A DNA stretch of 64,000 nucleotides from Bacillota bacterium (GCA_019420525.1 JAHZHA010000003.1:51410-115409), one strand, 5' to 3'. Shown: positions 43,461 to 53,317, counted from the first letter of the stretch. The notes: generated by a model not told the origin, from the letters alone. A program made the numbers and translations.

Positions 43461-45923
43461 ATGGCGACAAGAGTGTATGAGTTAGCCAAGGAACTGGGCA
43501 TGAGCAATAAAGACATGCTCGATAAACTGAACGGAATGGGCATCGAAGTATCGAGCCATATGAATGCCGTTTCAGATAAAGACTATCAGGCGGTGAAGAA
43601 TGCCTTAGCGAAAGGCGGCGCGGAAAACGGTGCAAAGGCCGGAACGAAAAACGAGTCTGTCGGAGACGGCAAAGCTTCGGGTGAAAAACAGGAATCCCGC
43701 GGGGGCAGACAGCAGAAGAACAGAGGAAAGGCGACTTCAGCCGGACAGCAGAAGAAGAGTCCTGAAAAGAAGACAGACGGTCAGCAGAGGACAAAAGCGC
43801 GCCCTGCATCCCAGAACGGTCAGAATGATCAGAGCGGCCGTGCCGGCAGAAATGACAGAAAGAATACCTCCGGCGGTTCGGCGAAAGACAGAAAAAACGA
43901 CGGGAAAAAGACAGCAGCGGCTGACCGCAGTGATCATTCCAGAGGCATACGGAGCAGAAATGCCGGAAAAGACAATCGTGTGAAGAATGGATCGGTAAAC
44001 GGCAGCCAGGGTCAGAACCGCAACGATTCAGACAGAAAAAACGGCAAAGACAAAAAGTTCAATATGTCGAAAATGGCGAAACCGCAGCATAAACACAGAA
44101 GAGATTACCGGAAAGAACAGAGAAAAGAGGACGCAAGAAAAGCGGAAGAAGCAGCGGCGGCAATCCCTGCAGGAGCAGTCGTCGTAACCGTCCCTATCAC
44201 CGTAAAAGGTCTCTCCGAGCAGATCGACATCTCTACGTCGAAGCTTATCATGACGCTCATGAAAATGGGAATCATGGCCAATATCAATCAGAATTTGGAT
44301 GAAGATACGGTTCAGATCCTCGGCGACGAGCTGGGCAAACAGATCGTCATCGGCAAGGTGGAAGAAGAAGAGGTTGAAGAGGGAATCGAAAACTTCACTG
44401 ACAGAGAAGAAGATCTCAGACCGAGACCGCCGATCATCACCGTCATGGGACATGTCGACCACGGCAAAACATCCCTCCTGGATAAAATCAGACATTCCAG
44501 TGTTACCGCCAGCGAATCCGGCGGAATCACACAGCATATCGGAGCATCCGAGATTACGCACAACGGACAGCGCATCGTATTTCTGGATACTCCGGGTCAC
44601 GAGGCGTTTACCGCAATGCGTGCCAGAGGCGCCTATGTGACAGATATTGCCGTTCTGGTCGTCGCGGCCGATGACAGCGTAAAACCGCAGACCGTGGAGG
44701 CGATCAGCCATGCGAAAGCGGCAGCGGTGCCTATCATCGTAGCGATCAATAAAATCGATAAGCCGGGTGCAAATCCGGAAAAAGTAAAGCAGGATCTGGC
44801 AGAAAACGGCATCCTGGTAGAAGACTGGGGCGGAGATGTCATCTGCGTTCCCGTATCCGCGAAGACCGGCGAGGGAATCGATTCTCTTCTGGAGATGATT
44901 CTCCTCCAGGCAGAAATGCTGGAACTCAAGGCAAATCCAAACAGACTGGCTCTCGGTACAGTTATCGAAGCACGTCTGGATAAACAGAAAGGTCCTGTGG
45001 CCACACTGCTGGTCCTCAACGGTACCCTTCATGCGGGCATGTCTGTCGTAGCGGGCAACTGCAGCGGCAGAATCAAGGCGATGACTAACTTCAGAGGCGA
45101 CAAGATGAAGAAGGCGGGTCCGGCTACTGCGGTGGAAATCCTCGGCCTGACGGAAGTGCCGGAAGCCGGAGACGAATTCAATGCCGTAAGCTCCGACAAG
45201 GTGGCCCGTGAGATCGCCGAAAACAGAAAACTCAGACAGAGAGAACAGGTGATGCAGAAGAGCGCCGGCGTTACACTCGAACAGTTATTCAGCCAGATTG
45301 AACAGGGCGATATCAAAGAACTGAATCTGATCATTAAGGCGGATGTACAGGGTTCTGTGGGAGCTCTGGTATCCTCTCTGGAAAAGCTGAAGAAAGAAAA
45401 TGTAGCTGTCAAAATCATCCATACCGGCGTGGGCACCATCAACGAATCGGATGTCATGCTGGCCAGCACGACGAATGCCATCATTATCGGCTTCAATGTC
45501 AGACCGAGTGCAGCCGTATCGAATATGGCCCAGAGAGACGGTGTGGAAATCAGAACGTACAGTGTCATTTATGAAGCCATCGAGGAAGTGGAAGCGGCTC
45601 TCAAGGGCATGCTGGATCCTGAATACAGAGAGGAAATCCTGGGTACGGCGGAAGTGAGAAACACATTCAAAGTTCCGAATGTAGGGATTATCGCAGGCGC
45701 CTATGTGCTTACAGGAAAAGTGGAAAGAAATGCGGGAATCCGTCTCGTGCGTGACGGAATCGTGGTTCACGAAGGAAAAATTTCCTCTCTCAAGAGATTC
45801 AAGGATGACGCAAAAGAAGTCAGCCACGGCTTCGAGTGCGGTATCGGCATCGAAAATTACAACGATATCAAAGAAGGCGATATCATAGAAGCTTTCAAAA
45901 TGGTAGAAGTGGAAAGAAAATAA
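43461..45923 (+). CDS. infB: translation initiation factor IF-2
   Basis: 820-aa GTPase that brings initiator tRNA to the 30S subunit. An N-terminal IF2_N segment (1-55) is followed by a long Lys/Arg/Gln-rich disordered stretch (about 60-225). The G domain has GHVDHGKTSLLDK, DTPGHEAF and NKID (about 325-495), then domains II-IV. AAAGGAGGACGGTT precedes ATG 43461. Shorter in-frame forms from internal starts are known in some bacteria; none is evident here. Confidence 0.97.
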   Translation: MATRVYELAKELGMSNKDMLDKLNGMGIEVSSHMNAVSDKDYQAVKNALAKGGAENGAKAGTKNESVGDGKASGEKQESRGGRQQKNRGKATSAGQQKKSPEKKTDGQQRTKARPASQNGQNDQSGRAGRNDRKNTSGGSAKDRKNDGKKTAAADRSDHSRGIRSRNAGKDNRVKNGSVNGSQGQNRNDSDRKNGKDKKFNMSKMAKPQHKHRRDYRKEQRKEDARKAEEAAAAIPAGAVVVTVPITVKGLSEQIDISTSKLIMTLMKMGIMANINQNLDEDTVQILGDELGKQIVIGKVEEEEVEEGIENFTDREEDLRPRPPIITVMGHVDHGKTSLLDKIRHSSVTASESGGITQHIGASEITHNGQRIVFLDTPGHEAFTAMRARGAYVTDIAVLVVAADDSVKPQTVEAISHAKAAAVPIIVAINKIDKPGANPEKVKQDLAENGILVEDWGGDVICVPVSAKTGEGIDSLLEMILLQAEMLELKANPNRLALGTVIEARLDKQKGPVATLLVLNGTLHAGMSVVAGNCSGRIKAMTNFRGDKMKKAGPATAVEILGLTEVPEAGDEFNAVSSDKVAREIAENRKLRQREQVMQKSAGVTLEQLFSQIEQGDIKELNLIIKADVQGSVGALVSSLEKLKKENVAVKIIHTGVGTINESDVMLASTTNAIIIGFNVRPSAAVSNMAQRDGVEIRTYSVIYEAIEEVEAALKGMLDPEYREEILGTAEVRNTFKVPNVGIIAGAYVLTGKVERNAGIRLVRDGIVVHEGKISSLKRFKDDAKEVSHGFECGIGIENYNDIKEGDIIEAFKMVEVERK

Positions 45924-45924
45924 A

Positions 45925-46332
45925 ATGGCAAAAAATTACAGATCAGGCAGGCTGGGCGAGGAAATCCGGAAGACAGTAGGCATGATGCTTCTGACAGAAT
46001 TGAAGGATTACAGACTTCAGGGCAAGATGATCAGTGTTTCTGACGTGGATGTCAGCTCTGATGGAAGCTACGCCACAGTATATCTCAGCGTGATGGGGAA
46101 AAGTGTCGAAGACGATGCCGGCGAGGATGAAAAGAAAGACATTCTCGCCGCCATGAAGAGCGCATCAGGTCTCATCCGCAGAGAGATCGGAAGAGCCGTC
46201 AAGGTCAGACATGTGCCGGAACTGACGTTTAAAATCGACAGTTCTCTGGAATACGGCAGACATATGTCCAAGGTGATCGACAGCTTGAATATTCCCAGAG
46301 ACGCGGAAAGCGCCGAAGAGGAAGAAGAATAG
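45925..46332 (+). CDS. rbfA: ribosome-binding factor A
   Basis: 135-aa KH-like 16S rRNA processing and cold-adaptation factor. It opens RSGRLGEEIRKTVGMMLLTE and ends with an acidic tail (EEEEE). The start codon follows the infB stop by one base, so translation is coupled. Confidence 0.95.
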   Translation: MAKNYRSGRLGEEIRKTVGMMLLTELKDYRLQGKMISVSDVDVSSDGSYATVYLSVMGKSVEDDAGEDEKKDILAAMKSASGLIRREIGRAVKVRHVPELTFKIDSSLEYGRHMSKVIDSLNIPRDAESAEEEEE

Positions 46333-46410
46333 CAAAACAGAAGAATGAAGTCCGGCGTCTCCGCCGGAAGAAAACGGCGGAGCGCGGATAGTATGACAGG
46401 GAGGGTCTGT

Positions 46411-47448
46411 ATGTGGAAAGTCAGCGATGACATCCGAATGAAAATAAAAGAAGCGGCAGACGTCATATCTGCTGCCGGCTCTGTCTATATTTTTTCTCAT
46501 ATCGTGGCAGACGGCGACGCGCTGGGCTCCTGTGCAGCTCTGTGTCACGCGCTGAGAATGCAGGGGAAAGAAGCAGATATCCTGTTTGAGGATGATATTC
46601 CGGACAATCTGAAATTCCTCGACCGTGGGTATGTCACTTTCGTCGACGAAAATACCCGGATGCCGGAGAGAGACCTCTGCATCGCCCTGGACTGCAGCAG
46701 CCCATCCCGGTTTCCGAAGAGAGAAAATCTGTATTATCATGCGGGAAAAAAGACGGTCTGCATCGATCATCACATTTCCAGAGGAGAGATGGCCGATATC
46801 AGTTATATCGACTCGTCGGCTTCCGCTACGGCGGAGATCGTCTATGAACTGCTGCTGTGCATGGGAATCAGCCTGGATCAGGAAACCGGCGAAGCCGTGT
46901 ATACGGGAATCGCTACGGATACCGGAAACTTTCAGTATACAAACACGACGAAAAAGACGCATCTCATCACGGCGGAACTGTACGATCTGGGCATCGATAC
47001 GAAAAAGATAAATGTGATCCTCTATCAGAGCGTGCGGATGCAGAAGCTGAAACTGCACAATCTCATCATGAGCAACCTCGATATCTTCTGCGGAGGACTG
47101 GCTTCTATGGCTTATGTGACGCTTGATATGTACCGGGAGGCCGATGCCAAGGTAGATGAAAGCGACGGTATCAATGCGGTGCTTAGAGACATCAGCGGCG
47201 TGGAAATCGGCATTTTTTTCCGGGAAAAACATCCGGACGAAGTAAAAGTCGGTATGAGAAGTAAAAAATATATCGATGTTTCAGAGATCTGCGCGAAGTT
47301 CGGCGGCGGCGGCCATAAACATGCGGCGGGCTGCACGATTCACGAATCTCTGGAAGAGACGATTCCGAAAATACGCCGTGCGGCAGAAGAAGCCATCGAA
47401 GCGTTCCGCACCAGGAATCCGGGGCTTCTGGAAAACCCGGAATATTAG
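46411..47448 (+). CDS. nrnA: DHH/DHHA1 phosphoesterase, NrnA-like
   Basis: 345-aa oligoribonuclease / pAp phosphatase that clears short RNA or cyclic-dinucleotide linear products. Motifs: SHIVADGDALGS, LDCSSP, IDHHIS, and the DHHA1 glycine motif FGGGGHKHAAGC at about 300. CAGGGAGGGTCTGT before ATG 46411 sets the start. Position between rbfA and truB is the conserved one. Confidence 0.93.
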   Translation: MWKVSDDIRMKIKEAADVISAAGSVYIFSHIVADGDALGSCAALCHALRMQGKEADILFEDDIPDNLKFLDRGYVTFVDENTRMPERDLCIALDCSSPSRFPKRENLYYHAGKKTVCIDHHISRGEMADISYIDSSASATAEIVYELLLCMGISLDQETGEAVYTGIATDTGNFQYTNTTKKTHLITAELYDLGIDTKKINVILYQSVRMQKLKLHNLIMSNLDIFCGGLASMAYVTLDMYREADAKVDESDGINAVLRDISGVEIGIFFREKHPDEVKVGMRSKKYIDVSEICAKFGGGGHKHAAGCTIHESLEETIPKIRRAAEEAIEAFRTRNPGLLENPEY

Positions 47449-47519
47449 CAGATCGGCGCGGAAAATGTGGAGTCCGGCCGCAGGAAACCGGAGACGTTTT
47501 CCGCAGGAACAGAAAGGAC

Positions 47520-48515
47520 GTGCTTTTGCTGGATGGATTTATCAATCTGCTGAAACCGGCGGGAATGACTTCTCACGATGCGGTTTCAGCTCTGAGACGA
47601 ATATTGCGGACAAAGAAGACGGGTCATACCGGAACGCTGGATCCGATGGCGGCCGGCGTTCTGCCGGTGTGTATCGGAAAAGCCACGAGAGCTGCAGAAT
47701 ATCTGGAAGCGGACAGAAAGCGGTATCGCTGCGAGCTCCTTCTGGGAGTTTCGTCCGATACAGGCGATATCTGGGGAATGGTGTCAGATGACGGCCGCGA
47801 TGCCGCTGGGCGCGTTACGGAAGAACAGCTGAGAGAAGCAATCCTCTCTGTTCAGGGCGTACATCTCCAGTATCCTCCCATGTATTCCGCTGTCAAAAAA
47901 GACGGAAGAAAACTCTATGAATATGCCAGAGAGGGAATCACGGTGGAAGTTGAACCCAGAGAGATTACCGTTTACGAGGCTCTGCCCCTTAGAATTCTTC
48001 ATGAGCCCGGACGGGCGCTCTTCGAGATCGAATGTTCCAAAGGGACTTACATAAGGACGATCTGTGAAGAGATCGGAAAAAAACTGGGCTGCGGAGCGGT
48101 GATGACGTTTCTCGTTCGGACGGAAAGCGGGAATTTCCACATCAGTCAGGCCGTTACCCTCGAAGAGATCATCGGCGAAATTCAGGAACGGGAGAATCTG
48201 ACGTACGAGCAGGTGGTTCACCCGGGGAAAAATCCGGAAGGACTTCATTTCGTACCCGGTTTTCTGACTCCGGTAGGCGATATGCTGGGGGATTTCGGAA
48301 CGATTGTTCTGAATCGTGACGAGATGAAAAAATATGTAAATGGAGGAAAAATTTCCCTCAGGAATGCAGATGTGCGGGAAAAAAACAGCCGGCGCAGCGG
48401 CGAAAGATTCTGCCGCCTTTACCGCGTATGCGGAGAAGACGGAGCTTTCGCCGGTACGGCGGAGTTGGACGAAAAGAGAAAGATATTTACGGTTGGAAAG
48501 GTGTTTTTCAGATGA
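47520..48515 (+). CDS. truB: tRNA pseudouridine(55) synthase
   Basis: 331-aa TruB, which makes pseudouridine 55 in the T arm of tRNAs. Catalytic Asp is in GHTGTLDPMAAGVLPV; KGTYIRTICEEIG is also typical. A C-terminal extension (about 240-331) is present as in Gram-positive TruB. The start is GTG 47520 after AGAAAGGAC, or TTG 47526. Stop overlaps ribF by ATGA. Confidence 0.94.
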   Translation: MLLLDGFINLLKPAGMTSHDAVSALRRILRTKKTGHTGTLDPMAAGVLPVCIGKATRAAEYLEADRKRYRCELLLGVSSDTGDIWGMVSDDGRDAAGRVTEEQLREAILSVQGVHLQYPPMYSAVKKDGRKLYEYAREGITVEVEPREITVYEALPLRILHEPGRALFEIECSKGTYIRTICEEIGKKLGCGAVMTFLVRTESGNFHISQAVTLEEIIGEIQERENLTYEQVVHPGKNPEGLHFVPGFLTPVGDMLGDFGTIVLNRDEMKKYVNGGKISLRNADVREKNSRRSGERFCRLYRVCGEDGAFAGTAELDEKRKIFTVGKVFFR

Positions 48516-49438
48516 GGATTTTTAACAGTTTGGATGAAATCGGGGAGATCGAAGAGACGGTGACGGCTCTGGGAAATTTTGACGGAATCCACAAAGGCCA
48601 TCAGGCACTGATCGACGAGGCTGTCAATACGGCGAAAGAGATGGGCCTCAAGAGCGCCGTCTTCACTTTTTCAAATCATCCGAGAAATGTGCTGGCGGGT
48701 GATTGTGTGGTCAAAAACGTCATCTATGCGGATGAGAAGATGCGCCTCCTCGAAAAAGCCGGAATTGATTATCTTTTTTCCGTGGATTTTGATAAATATA
48801 TCATGTCCAGAACGCCGGAGGAATTCGTTGATGAGATCCTCGTCCGAAAATTCAGAATGAAAGCTGCAGTATGCGGATTCAATTTTACTTATGGATACAA
48901 AGCGGCGGGCACATCGGAGAGTCTGACGGAATATGCAGGCAGCAAAGGTATTGAAGTACATGTCATCGATCCGGTGAAAGTCGATGGAGAAATCGTCAGC
49001 AGCACGCTGATACGCCGGCTGGTGGAGGAAGGCCGGATGGAAAAAGTGCGTGACATGATGGGACGGCCTTATATGATACGGGGAGAGATCGTTCATGGCA
49101 ACAAACTCGGCGGTCCTGTGCTGGGCTTCCCGACTTGCAATACGACTCTCGACAAAAATATGGTGGCGCCGCTGAAAGGAGCCTATGTGACGAAATGCGT
49201 CATCGGCAGCGCGGAATATGCCAGCATGACAAACGTCGGAACGAAGCCCACGATCGGCGATTATCAGACGAATGTGGAAACGCATATCTTCGACTTCGAT
49301 AAAGACGTTTACGGTCGTCAGATTGAGGTATATTTCCTCAGCCTGATCCGTCCGGAACAGAAATTCGCAAGTCTCGACGAACTGATCGCACAGCTGGTGA
49401 GAGACAAAAAATATGCCAGAGAAAAACTGGGGATATGA
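48512..49438 (+). CDS. ribF: bifunctional riboflavin kinase/FAD synthetase
   Basis: 308-aa enzyme turning riboflavin into FMN and FAD. The N-terminal nucleotidyltransferase domain has ALGNFDGIHKGHQALI; the C-terminal riboflavin kinase domain has GFPTCNTTLD. ATG 48512 overlaps the truB stop and lies behind GGAAAGGTG. Confidence 0.95.
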   Translation: MRIFNSLDEIGEIEETVTALGNFDGIHKGHQALIDEAVNTAKEMGLKSAVFTFSNHPRNVLAGDCVVKNVIYADEKMRLLEKAGIDYLFSVDFDKYIMSRTPEEFVDEILVRKFRMKAAVCGFNFTYGYKAAGTSESLTEYAGSKGIEVHVIDPVKVDGEIVSSTLIRRLVEEGRMEKVRDMMGRPYMIRGEIVHGNKLGGPVLGFPTCNTTLDKNMVAPLKGAYVTKCVIGSAEYASMTNVGTKPTIGDYQTNVETHIFDFDKDVYGRQIEVYFLSLIRPEQKFASLDELIAQLVRDKKYAREKLGI

Positions 49439-49468
49439 CAGAAAAGTATTTCTGCGCCGTTCTTACTG

Positions 49469-49497
49469 TTGACAGAGCGGCACAGAGCATATATACT
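49469..49497 (+). promoter_or_regulatory. promoter of rpsO
   Basis: TTGACA (49469-49474), 17 bases, TATACT (49492-49497). It is a near-consensus promoter giving a leader of about 100 bases before ATG 49606. Confidence 0.85.
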
Positions 49498-49504
49498 ATA
49501 TCAG

Positions 49505-49605
49505 TAATTGTGTCTATACACAGAAAATTATTTACCCAGGCTGCGTTTATCGCATCTCCGGCGTTATACCCGGCTTCGGGCAAAGTCAGAAAAGGAGAAG
49601 AAAAA
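49505..49605 (+). promoter_or_regulatory. rpsO leader, candidate S15 autoregulatory RNA
   Basis: About 100 transcribed bases with a CCCG-GCTT-CGGG hairpin (49570-49581) just upstream of the ribosome site AAAGGAG (49592-49598). S15 controls its own translation through leader structures in several bacteria; whether this is one is inferred from position only. Confidence 0.4.
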
Positions 49606-49872
49606 ATGATTACACAGGCTCAGAAAGCAGAAATTATCAAAGAATATGCGACTCACGAAGGAGACACCGGATCCCCTGAAGTTCAGGTTGCTATTCTCAC
49701 TTACAGAATCAATGACTTAAATGAACACCTCAAGATTCACAAGAAGGATCACCACTCCAGAAGAGGCCTTCTCAAGATGGTAGGTCAGAGAAGAAATCTG
49801 CTCGCTTATCTCAAGGCAAAGGATCTGGAAAGATACAGAGCTCTTATCGCTCGTCTCGGATTAAGAAAATAA
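49606..49872 (+). CDS. rpsO: 30S ribosomal protein S15
   Basis: 88-aa S15, a primary 16S rRNA binder. It shows EGDTGSPEVQVAILTYRIN and HHSRRGLLKMVGQRRNLL, both invariant in the family. The start is set by AAAGGAGAAGAAAAA and by exact family length; the frame upstream to 49435 is leader. Paired with pnp as usual. Confidence 0.97.
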   Translation: MITQAQKAEIIKEYATHEGDTGSPEVQVAILTYRINDLNEHLKIHKKDHHSRRGLLKMVGQRRNLLAYLKAKDLERYRALIARLGLRK

Positions 49873-49883
49873 ATTCTGACAAA

Positions 49884-49915
49884 AAAGCGGGGTTGTATTC
49901 AGTGCACCCCGCTTT
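49884..49915. terminator. hairpin after rpsO
   Basis: 9-bp stem AAAGCGGGG/CCCCGCTTT with a 14-base loop and no long T-run. It may be a weak terminator or a processing site between rpsO and pnp. Confidence 0.5.
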
Positions 49916-49987
49916 CGGTATATTTGTCCTCAGTCATCTGCGGACAAGCCAGTTTATTGTAAATCAGAATGCAGCTGTCAAGGTGCG

Positions 49988-50049
49988 AGACTTGAGAATC
50001 CATCCCACCGCATGCGGGCGGAAGGACGGCGGGATGAATTGTCAAGTCT
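49988..50049 (+). promoter_or_regulatory. long stem in the pnp leader
   Basis: AGACTTGA (49988-49995) pairs with TCAAGTCT (50042-50049), continuing inward through ATCCATCCC/GGGATGAAT with mismatches, about 19 pairs in total. It ends 35 bases before the pnp start. In E. coli a pnp leader stem is cut by RNase III for autoregulation; a similar role here is inference. Confidence 0.5.
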
Positions 50050-50083
50050 GGCCGAGGAGCTGCAGATCAACGGAGGAAAATCT

Positions 50084-52168
50084 ATGAGATTTGAAGACTA
50101 CAAGACGTTCAGAACGGCTGTCGGAGGCCGTCTGCTGCAGGTAGAGGTCGGCAAAGTTGCAGGAATGGCAAACGGCGCGGCTACGATCCGGTACGGCGAT
50201 ACGGTCGTCAATGTGACGGCAACCTGTTCTGCAGAACCCAGGGAAGATATCGACTTTTTCCCGTTAAGCTGTGATTACGAAGAGAGAATGTACGCTGCCG
50301 GAAAGATTCCGGGAGGGTTCATCAAGAGGGAAGGCCGCCCGACCGAGAAGGCGATTCTGTCTTCCCGGCTCATCGACCGTCCGATCCGTCCGCTCTTTCC
50401 CAAGGGATTTTATAACGACGTCGTCGTCGTGGCCACGGTGATGTGCGTCGATCACGACTGTCCGTCCGATATCACGGCGATGGTAGGGTCATCCGTAGCT
50501 CTGTCTATTTCAGATATTCCTTGGGACGGTCCGACAGGTTCCGTTTCTGTAGGACGGGTGGACGGTGAATTCGTCATCAACCCGACACAGGTGCAGAGAG
50601 CCGCCAGCGATATCGATCTCAAGGTATCCGGTACGAAGGATGCGATTATGATGGTAGAAGCCGGAGCCAACGAAGTTCCGGAGGAAGTTATTCTGGACGG
50701 CATCATGTTCGCCCATGAGGAGATCAAAAAGATCGTCGCTTTCATCGAGCAGATCGCAGCAGAAGTGGGAAAGCCGAAGAGAGAGCTTCCTGTTCATGAG
50801 ATCCCTGCCGATCTGGAACAGGCGATCCGGGACTATGAGACATCGGATATGAGAGAAGCGATTCAGATTCACGACAAGACAGAACGTCAGGCGAAGATGG
50901 ATGCTCTGGAAGCAGAGACGAAAGAGAAATTCCTGGAGGAATACCCGGAATCCGGCAGAGATATCGACGACATTCTCTACAAGATCAGAAAAGAGCAGAT
51001 GAGAGATCTCATCCTCAACGAAAATATCCGTCCTGACGGAAGAAAGACGACAGACATCCGTCCGATCTGGTGCGAGACGGGTTTCCTTCCGAGAACTCAC
51101 GGGTCGGGTCTCTTCACCAGAGGACAGACGCAGGTCCTCACGGTTGCCACACTGGGCACGGTCAGCGAAGGCCAGACACTTGACGGAATTTCGGAAGAAA
51201 CGGAAAAGAGATACATCCATCACTATAACTTCCCTGCATACAGCGTAGGCGAAGCGAGAACATCCAGAAGCCCGGGCAGAAGAGAGATCGGACACGGTGC
51301 TCTGGCGGAGAGAGCGCTCCTTCCGGTGATTCCTTCTGTAGAAGAATTCCCGTATGCCATTCGTCTGGTATCGGAAGTACTCTCATCCAACGGCAGTACG
51401 TCTCAGGCATCGGTGTGCGGCAGCACGCTGGCCCTGATGGATGCAGGCGTTCCGATCAAAGCGCCGGTATCGGGAATCGCCATGGGACTGATCAAAGAAG
51501 GGGACAAGATCGCCATTCTCAGCGATATTCAGGGGATGGAAGACTTCCTGGGAGATATGGACTTTAAAGTGGCAGGTACGGAAAAGGGCGTGACAGCCAT
51601 CCAGATGGATATCAAGATCCACGGCCTTTCCAGAGAAATCCTGGAAGCCGCACTGAAACAGGCCCACGACGGCAGAGCATACATCAGAGAGCAGATGCTG
51701 GACGAAATACCGGCTCCGAGAGAGGAACTGTCCCCGTACGCTCCGAGAATCATCACCATTCAGATTCCGACGGACAAGATCAGAACTGTCATCGGACCGG
51801 GCGGAAAGACGATCAACAAAATCATCGACGAGACGGGCGTCAAGATCGACATCGACGACGACGGTCAGGTATTCATCGCGTCGCCTGACATGGACTCCGC
51901 AAAAGCTGCGCTGGATCAGATCGAGCTGCTGACGGCGGAAGTCGAAGTGGGAAAAACTTACACGGGCGAAGTAAAGAGAATTATGAACTTCGGCGCTTTC
52001 ATCGAGGTACTTCCGGGCAAGGAAGGTCTTCTGCACATCTCAAAGATGGCGAAGCGCCGGGTGGAAAAAGTGGAAGACGTCATGAACATCGGAGACAAGG
52101 TGGAAGTCACCGTATACGAAATCGACAATCAGGGCAGAATCAATCTGAAGAGACCAAATCTCCGGTAA
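50084..52168 (+). CDS. pnp: polyribonucleotide nucleotidyltransferase (PNPase)
   Basis: 694-aa phosphorolytic 3'-5' exoribonuclease: two RNase PH domains (about 10-220 and 320-545; GEARTSRSPGRREIGHG), a KH domain (GPGGKTINKIIDETG, about 560) and an S1 domain (about 620-690). It acts in mRNA decay. CGGAGGAAAA before ATG 50084 is the start; the frame is open further upstream through a structured leader. Confidence 0.97.
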   Translation: MRFEDYKTFRTAVGGRLLQVEVGKVAGMANGAATIRYGDTVVNVTATCSAEPREDIDFFPLSCDYEERMYAAGKIPGGFIKREGRPTEKAILSSRLIDRPIRPLFPKGFYNDVVVVATVMCVDHDCPSDITAMVGSSVALSISDIPWDGPTGSVSVGRVDGEFVINPTQVQRAASDIDLKVSGTKDAIMMVEAGANEVPEEVILDGIMFAHEEIKKIVAFIEQIAAEVGKPKRELPVHEIPADLEQAIRDYETSDMREAIQIHDKTERQAKMDALEAETKEKFLEEYPESGRDIDDILYKIRKEQMRDLILNENIRPDGRKTTDIRPIWCETGFLPRTHGSGLFTRGQTQVLTVATLGTVSEGQTLDGISEETEKRYIHHYNFPAYSVGEARTSRSPGRREIGHGALAERALLPVIPSVEEFPYAIRLVSEVLSSNGSTSQASVCGSTLALMDAGVPIKAPVSGIAMGLIKEGDKIAILSDIQGMEDFLGDMDFKVAGTEKGVTAIQMDIKIHGLSREILEAALKQAHDGRAYIREQMLDEIPAPREELSPYAPRIITIQIPTDKIRTVIGPGGKTINKIIDETGVKIDIDDDGQVFIASPDMDSAKAALDQIELLTAEVEVGKTYTGEVKRIMNFGAFIEVLPGKEGLLHISKMAKRRVEKVEDVMNIGDKVEVTVYEIDNQGRINLKRPNLR

Positions 52169-52192
52169 ACAGCGCAATTATCTGTTCCGGTC

Positions 52193-52222
52193 AGAGCGCG
52201 GGGGAGTGATCTCCCGCGCTCT
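52193..52222. terminator. hairpin after pnp
   Basis: Stem AGAGCGCGGG.../...CCCGCGCTCT around TGAT, no clear T-run. Probable transcript end or processing site. Confidence 0.5.
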
Positions 52223-52372
52223 TCGCGCGTTCTTCCGGGTTTTCCGCAGGAATAAAATAAAAACAGCCTTCATATAAATTGACAGGAAACAGGAATCAGT
52301 TTCGCCGTGGTACAGACGGTGTCGGCGCCGCGGTGCGGATTTTTTCGTGTCACAGAGATATGGAGAGCGGCG

Positions 52373-53266
52373 ATGAAGGGACGAAACGAGAACAAAGACA
52401 GAGAAAAACGCGGAGGAAGAATCTCCGGAACGGTATGTATCATTATATTTTTCAGTGTAATCGCTTTTTCTACGGGTATAGACATTCTGGAGGATCGTGC
52501 CGTCTCCGGCGCAAAGGAAGAATTGTCTTTCGTGACGGAGTGCGGAGACGACGCGCAGATGACGTCTTATGTGCTGGGCGGATACAAAGATGACCAGACG
52601 GTGGTAGTGCGCAGCGGTCCAGAAGGCTGCGGAAAGATGACATTCGCCTGTAATGTGGACTGGGGTGAAGAAGTCATTCCCGATCTGCTCGATATTCTGA
52701 AAGAAAAAGACGTAACCATCACTTTTTTTGTGACGGGAAACTGGGCATCAAAAAATACATCTCTTCTCCGAGAAATGTATCTGGCAGGCCACGAGATCGG
52801 AAATCACGGCTACGGACATAAATTGTGCTCGCAGATCTCTGAGAACGAGCTGCGGTCGGAGATCGAAAAAACGGAGAACGCCATCAGCGATGCCATCGGA
52901 GTAAAGACCTCATATTTTGCGCCTCCTTCGGGAGATTTCAGCGACAAGACGGTGGAATTCTGCAGATCAGAAGGCTACCGTATGATTCTCTGGTCGGCGG
53001 ATACCATCGACTGGAGAGAGGGGTCCGACGCCCGGACGATTTTCGACCGGGTGATGAAAAAGGAGATGGACGGCGCTATCGTGCTGATGCACCCGAAGCC
53101 GGAGACGGCAAAAGCTCTGCCAGATCTCATCGATGCCGTCCGGGAAAAAGGAATCGAGCCGGTGAGTCTTTCGGAACTGCTGAATTCCGGGAATGATCAG
53201 CAGAACACAGAAGACGGAGCTGAAGAGGAAGAGCGCGCAGAGGAGGGGACAGACGATCCGTCCTGA
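52373..53266 (+). CDS. polysaccharide deacetylase (NodB domain)
   Basis: 297-aa membrane-anchored carbohydrate esterase 4, probably acting on peptidoglycan. One N-terminal membrane helix (about 22-40). NodB motifs: CNVDWGEE, HEIGNHGYGHKLC (zinc His pair), APPSGDFSD, LWSADTIDW and VLMHPKP. It occupies the ylxY position after pnp. GGAGAGCGGCG before ATG 52373 is preferred over GTG 52307. The C-terminus is acidic. Whether it is an active deacetylase is not certain. Confidence 0.87.
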   Translation: MKGRNENKDREKRGGRISGTVCIIIFFSVIAFSTGIDILEDRAVSGAKEELSFVTECGDDAQMTSYVLGGYKDDQTVVVRSGPEGCGKMTFACNVDWGEEVIPDLLDILKEKDVTITFFVTGNWASKNTSLLREMYLAGHEIGNHGYGHKLCSQISENELRSEIEKTENAISDAIGVKTSYFAPPSGDFSDKTVEFCRSEGYRMILWSADTIDWREGSDARTIFDRVMKKEMDGAIVLMHPKPETAKALPDLIDAVREKGIEPVSLSELLNSGNDQQNTEDGAEEEERAEEGTDDPS

Positions 53267-53288
53267 GCTCCGCCGGGATCGGTCCGAG

Positions 53289-53317
53289 TTGAAGAAGCGC
53301 GCGGAAAATGGTAAAAT
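53289..53317 (+). promoter_or_regulatory. promoter of the M16 peptidase gene
   Basis: TTGAAG (53289-53294), 17 bases, TAAAAT (53312-53317) with TGG before it (extended -10). Confidence 0.65.

Noticed and set aside
52279..52284. TTGACA as promoter of the deacetylase gene
   Set aside because: No -10 box occurs 16-18 bases downstream (the region is GC-rich).
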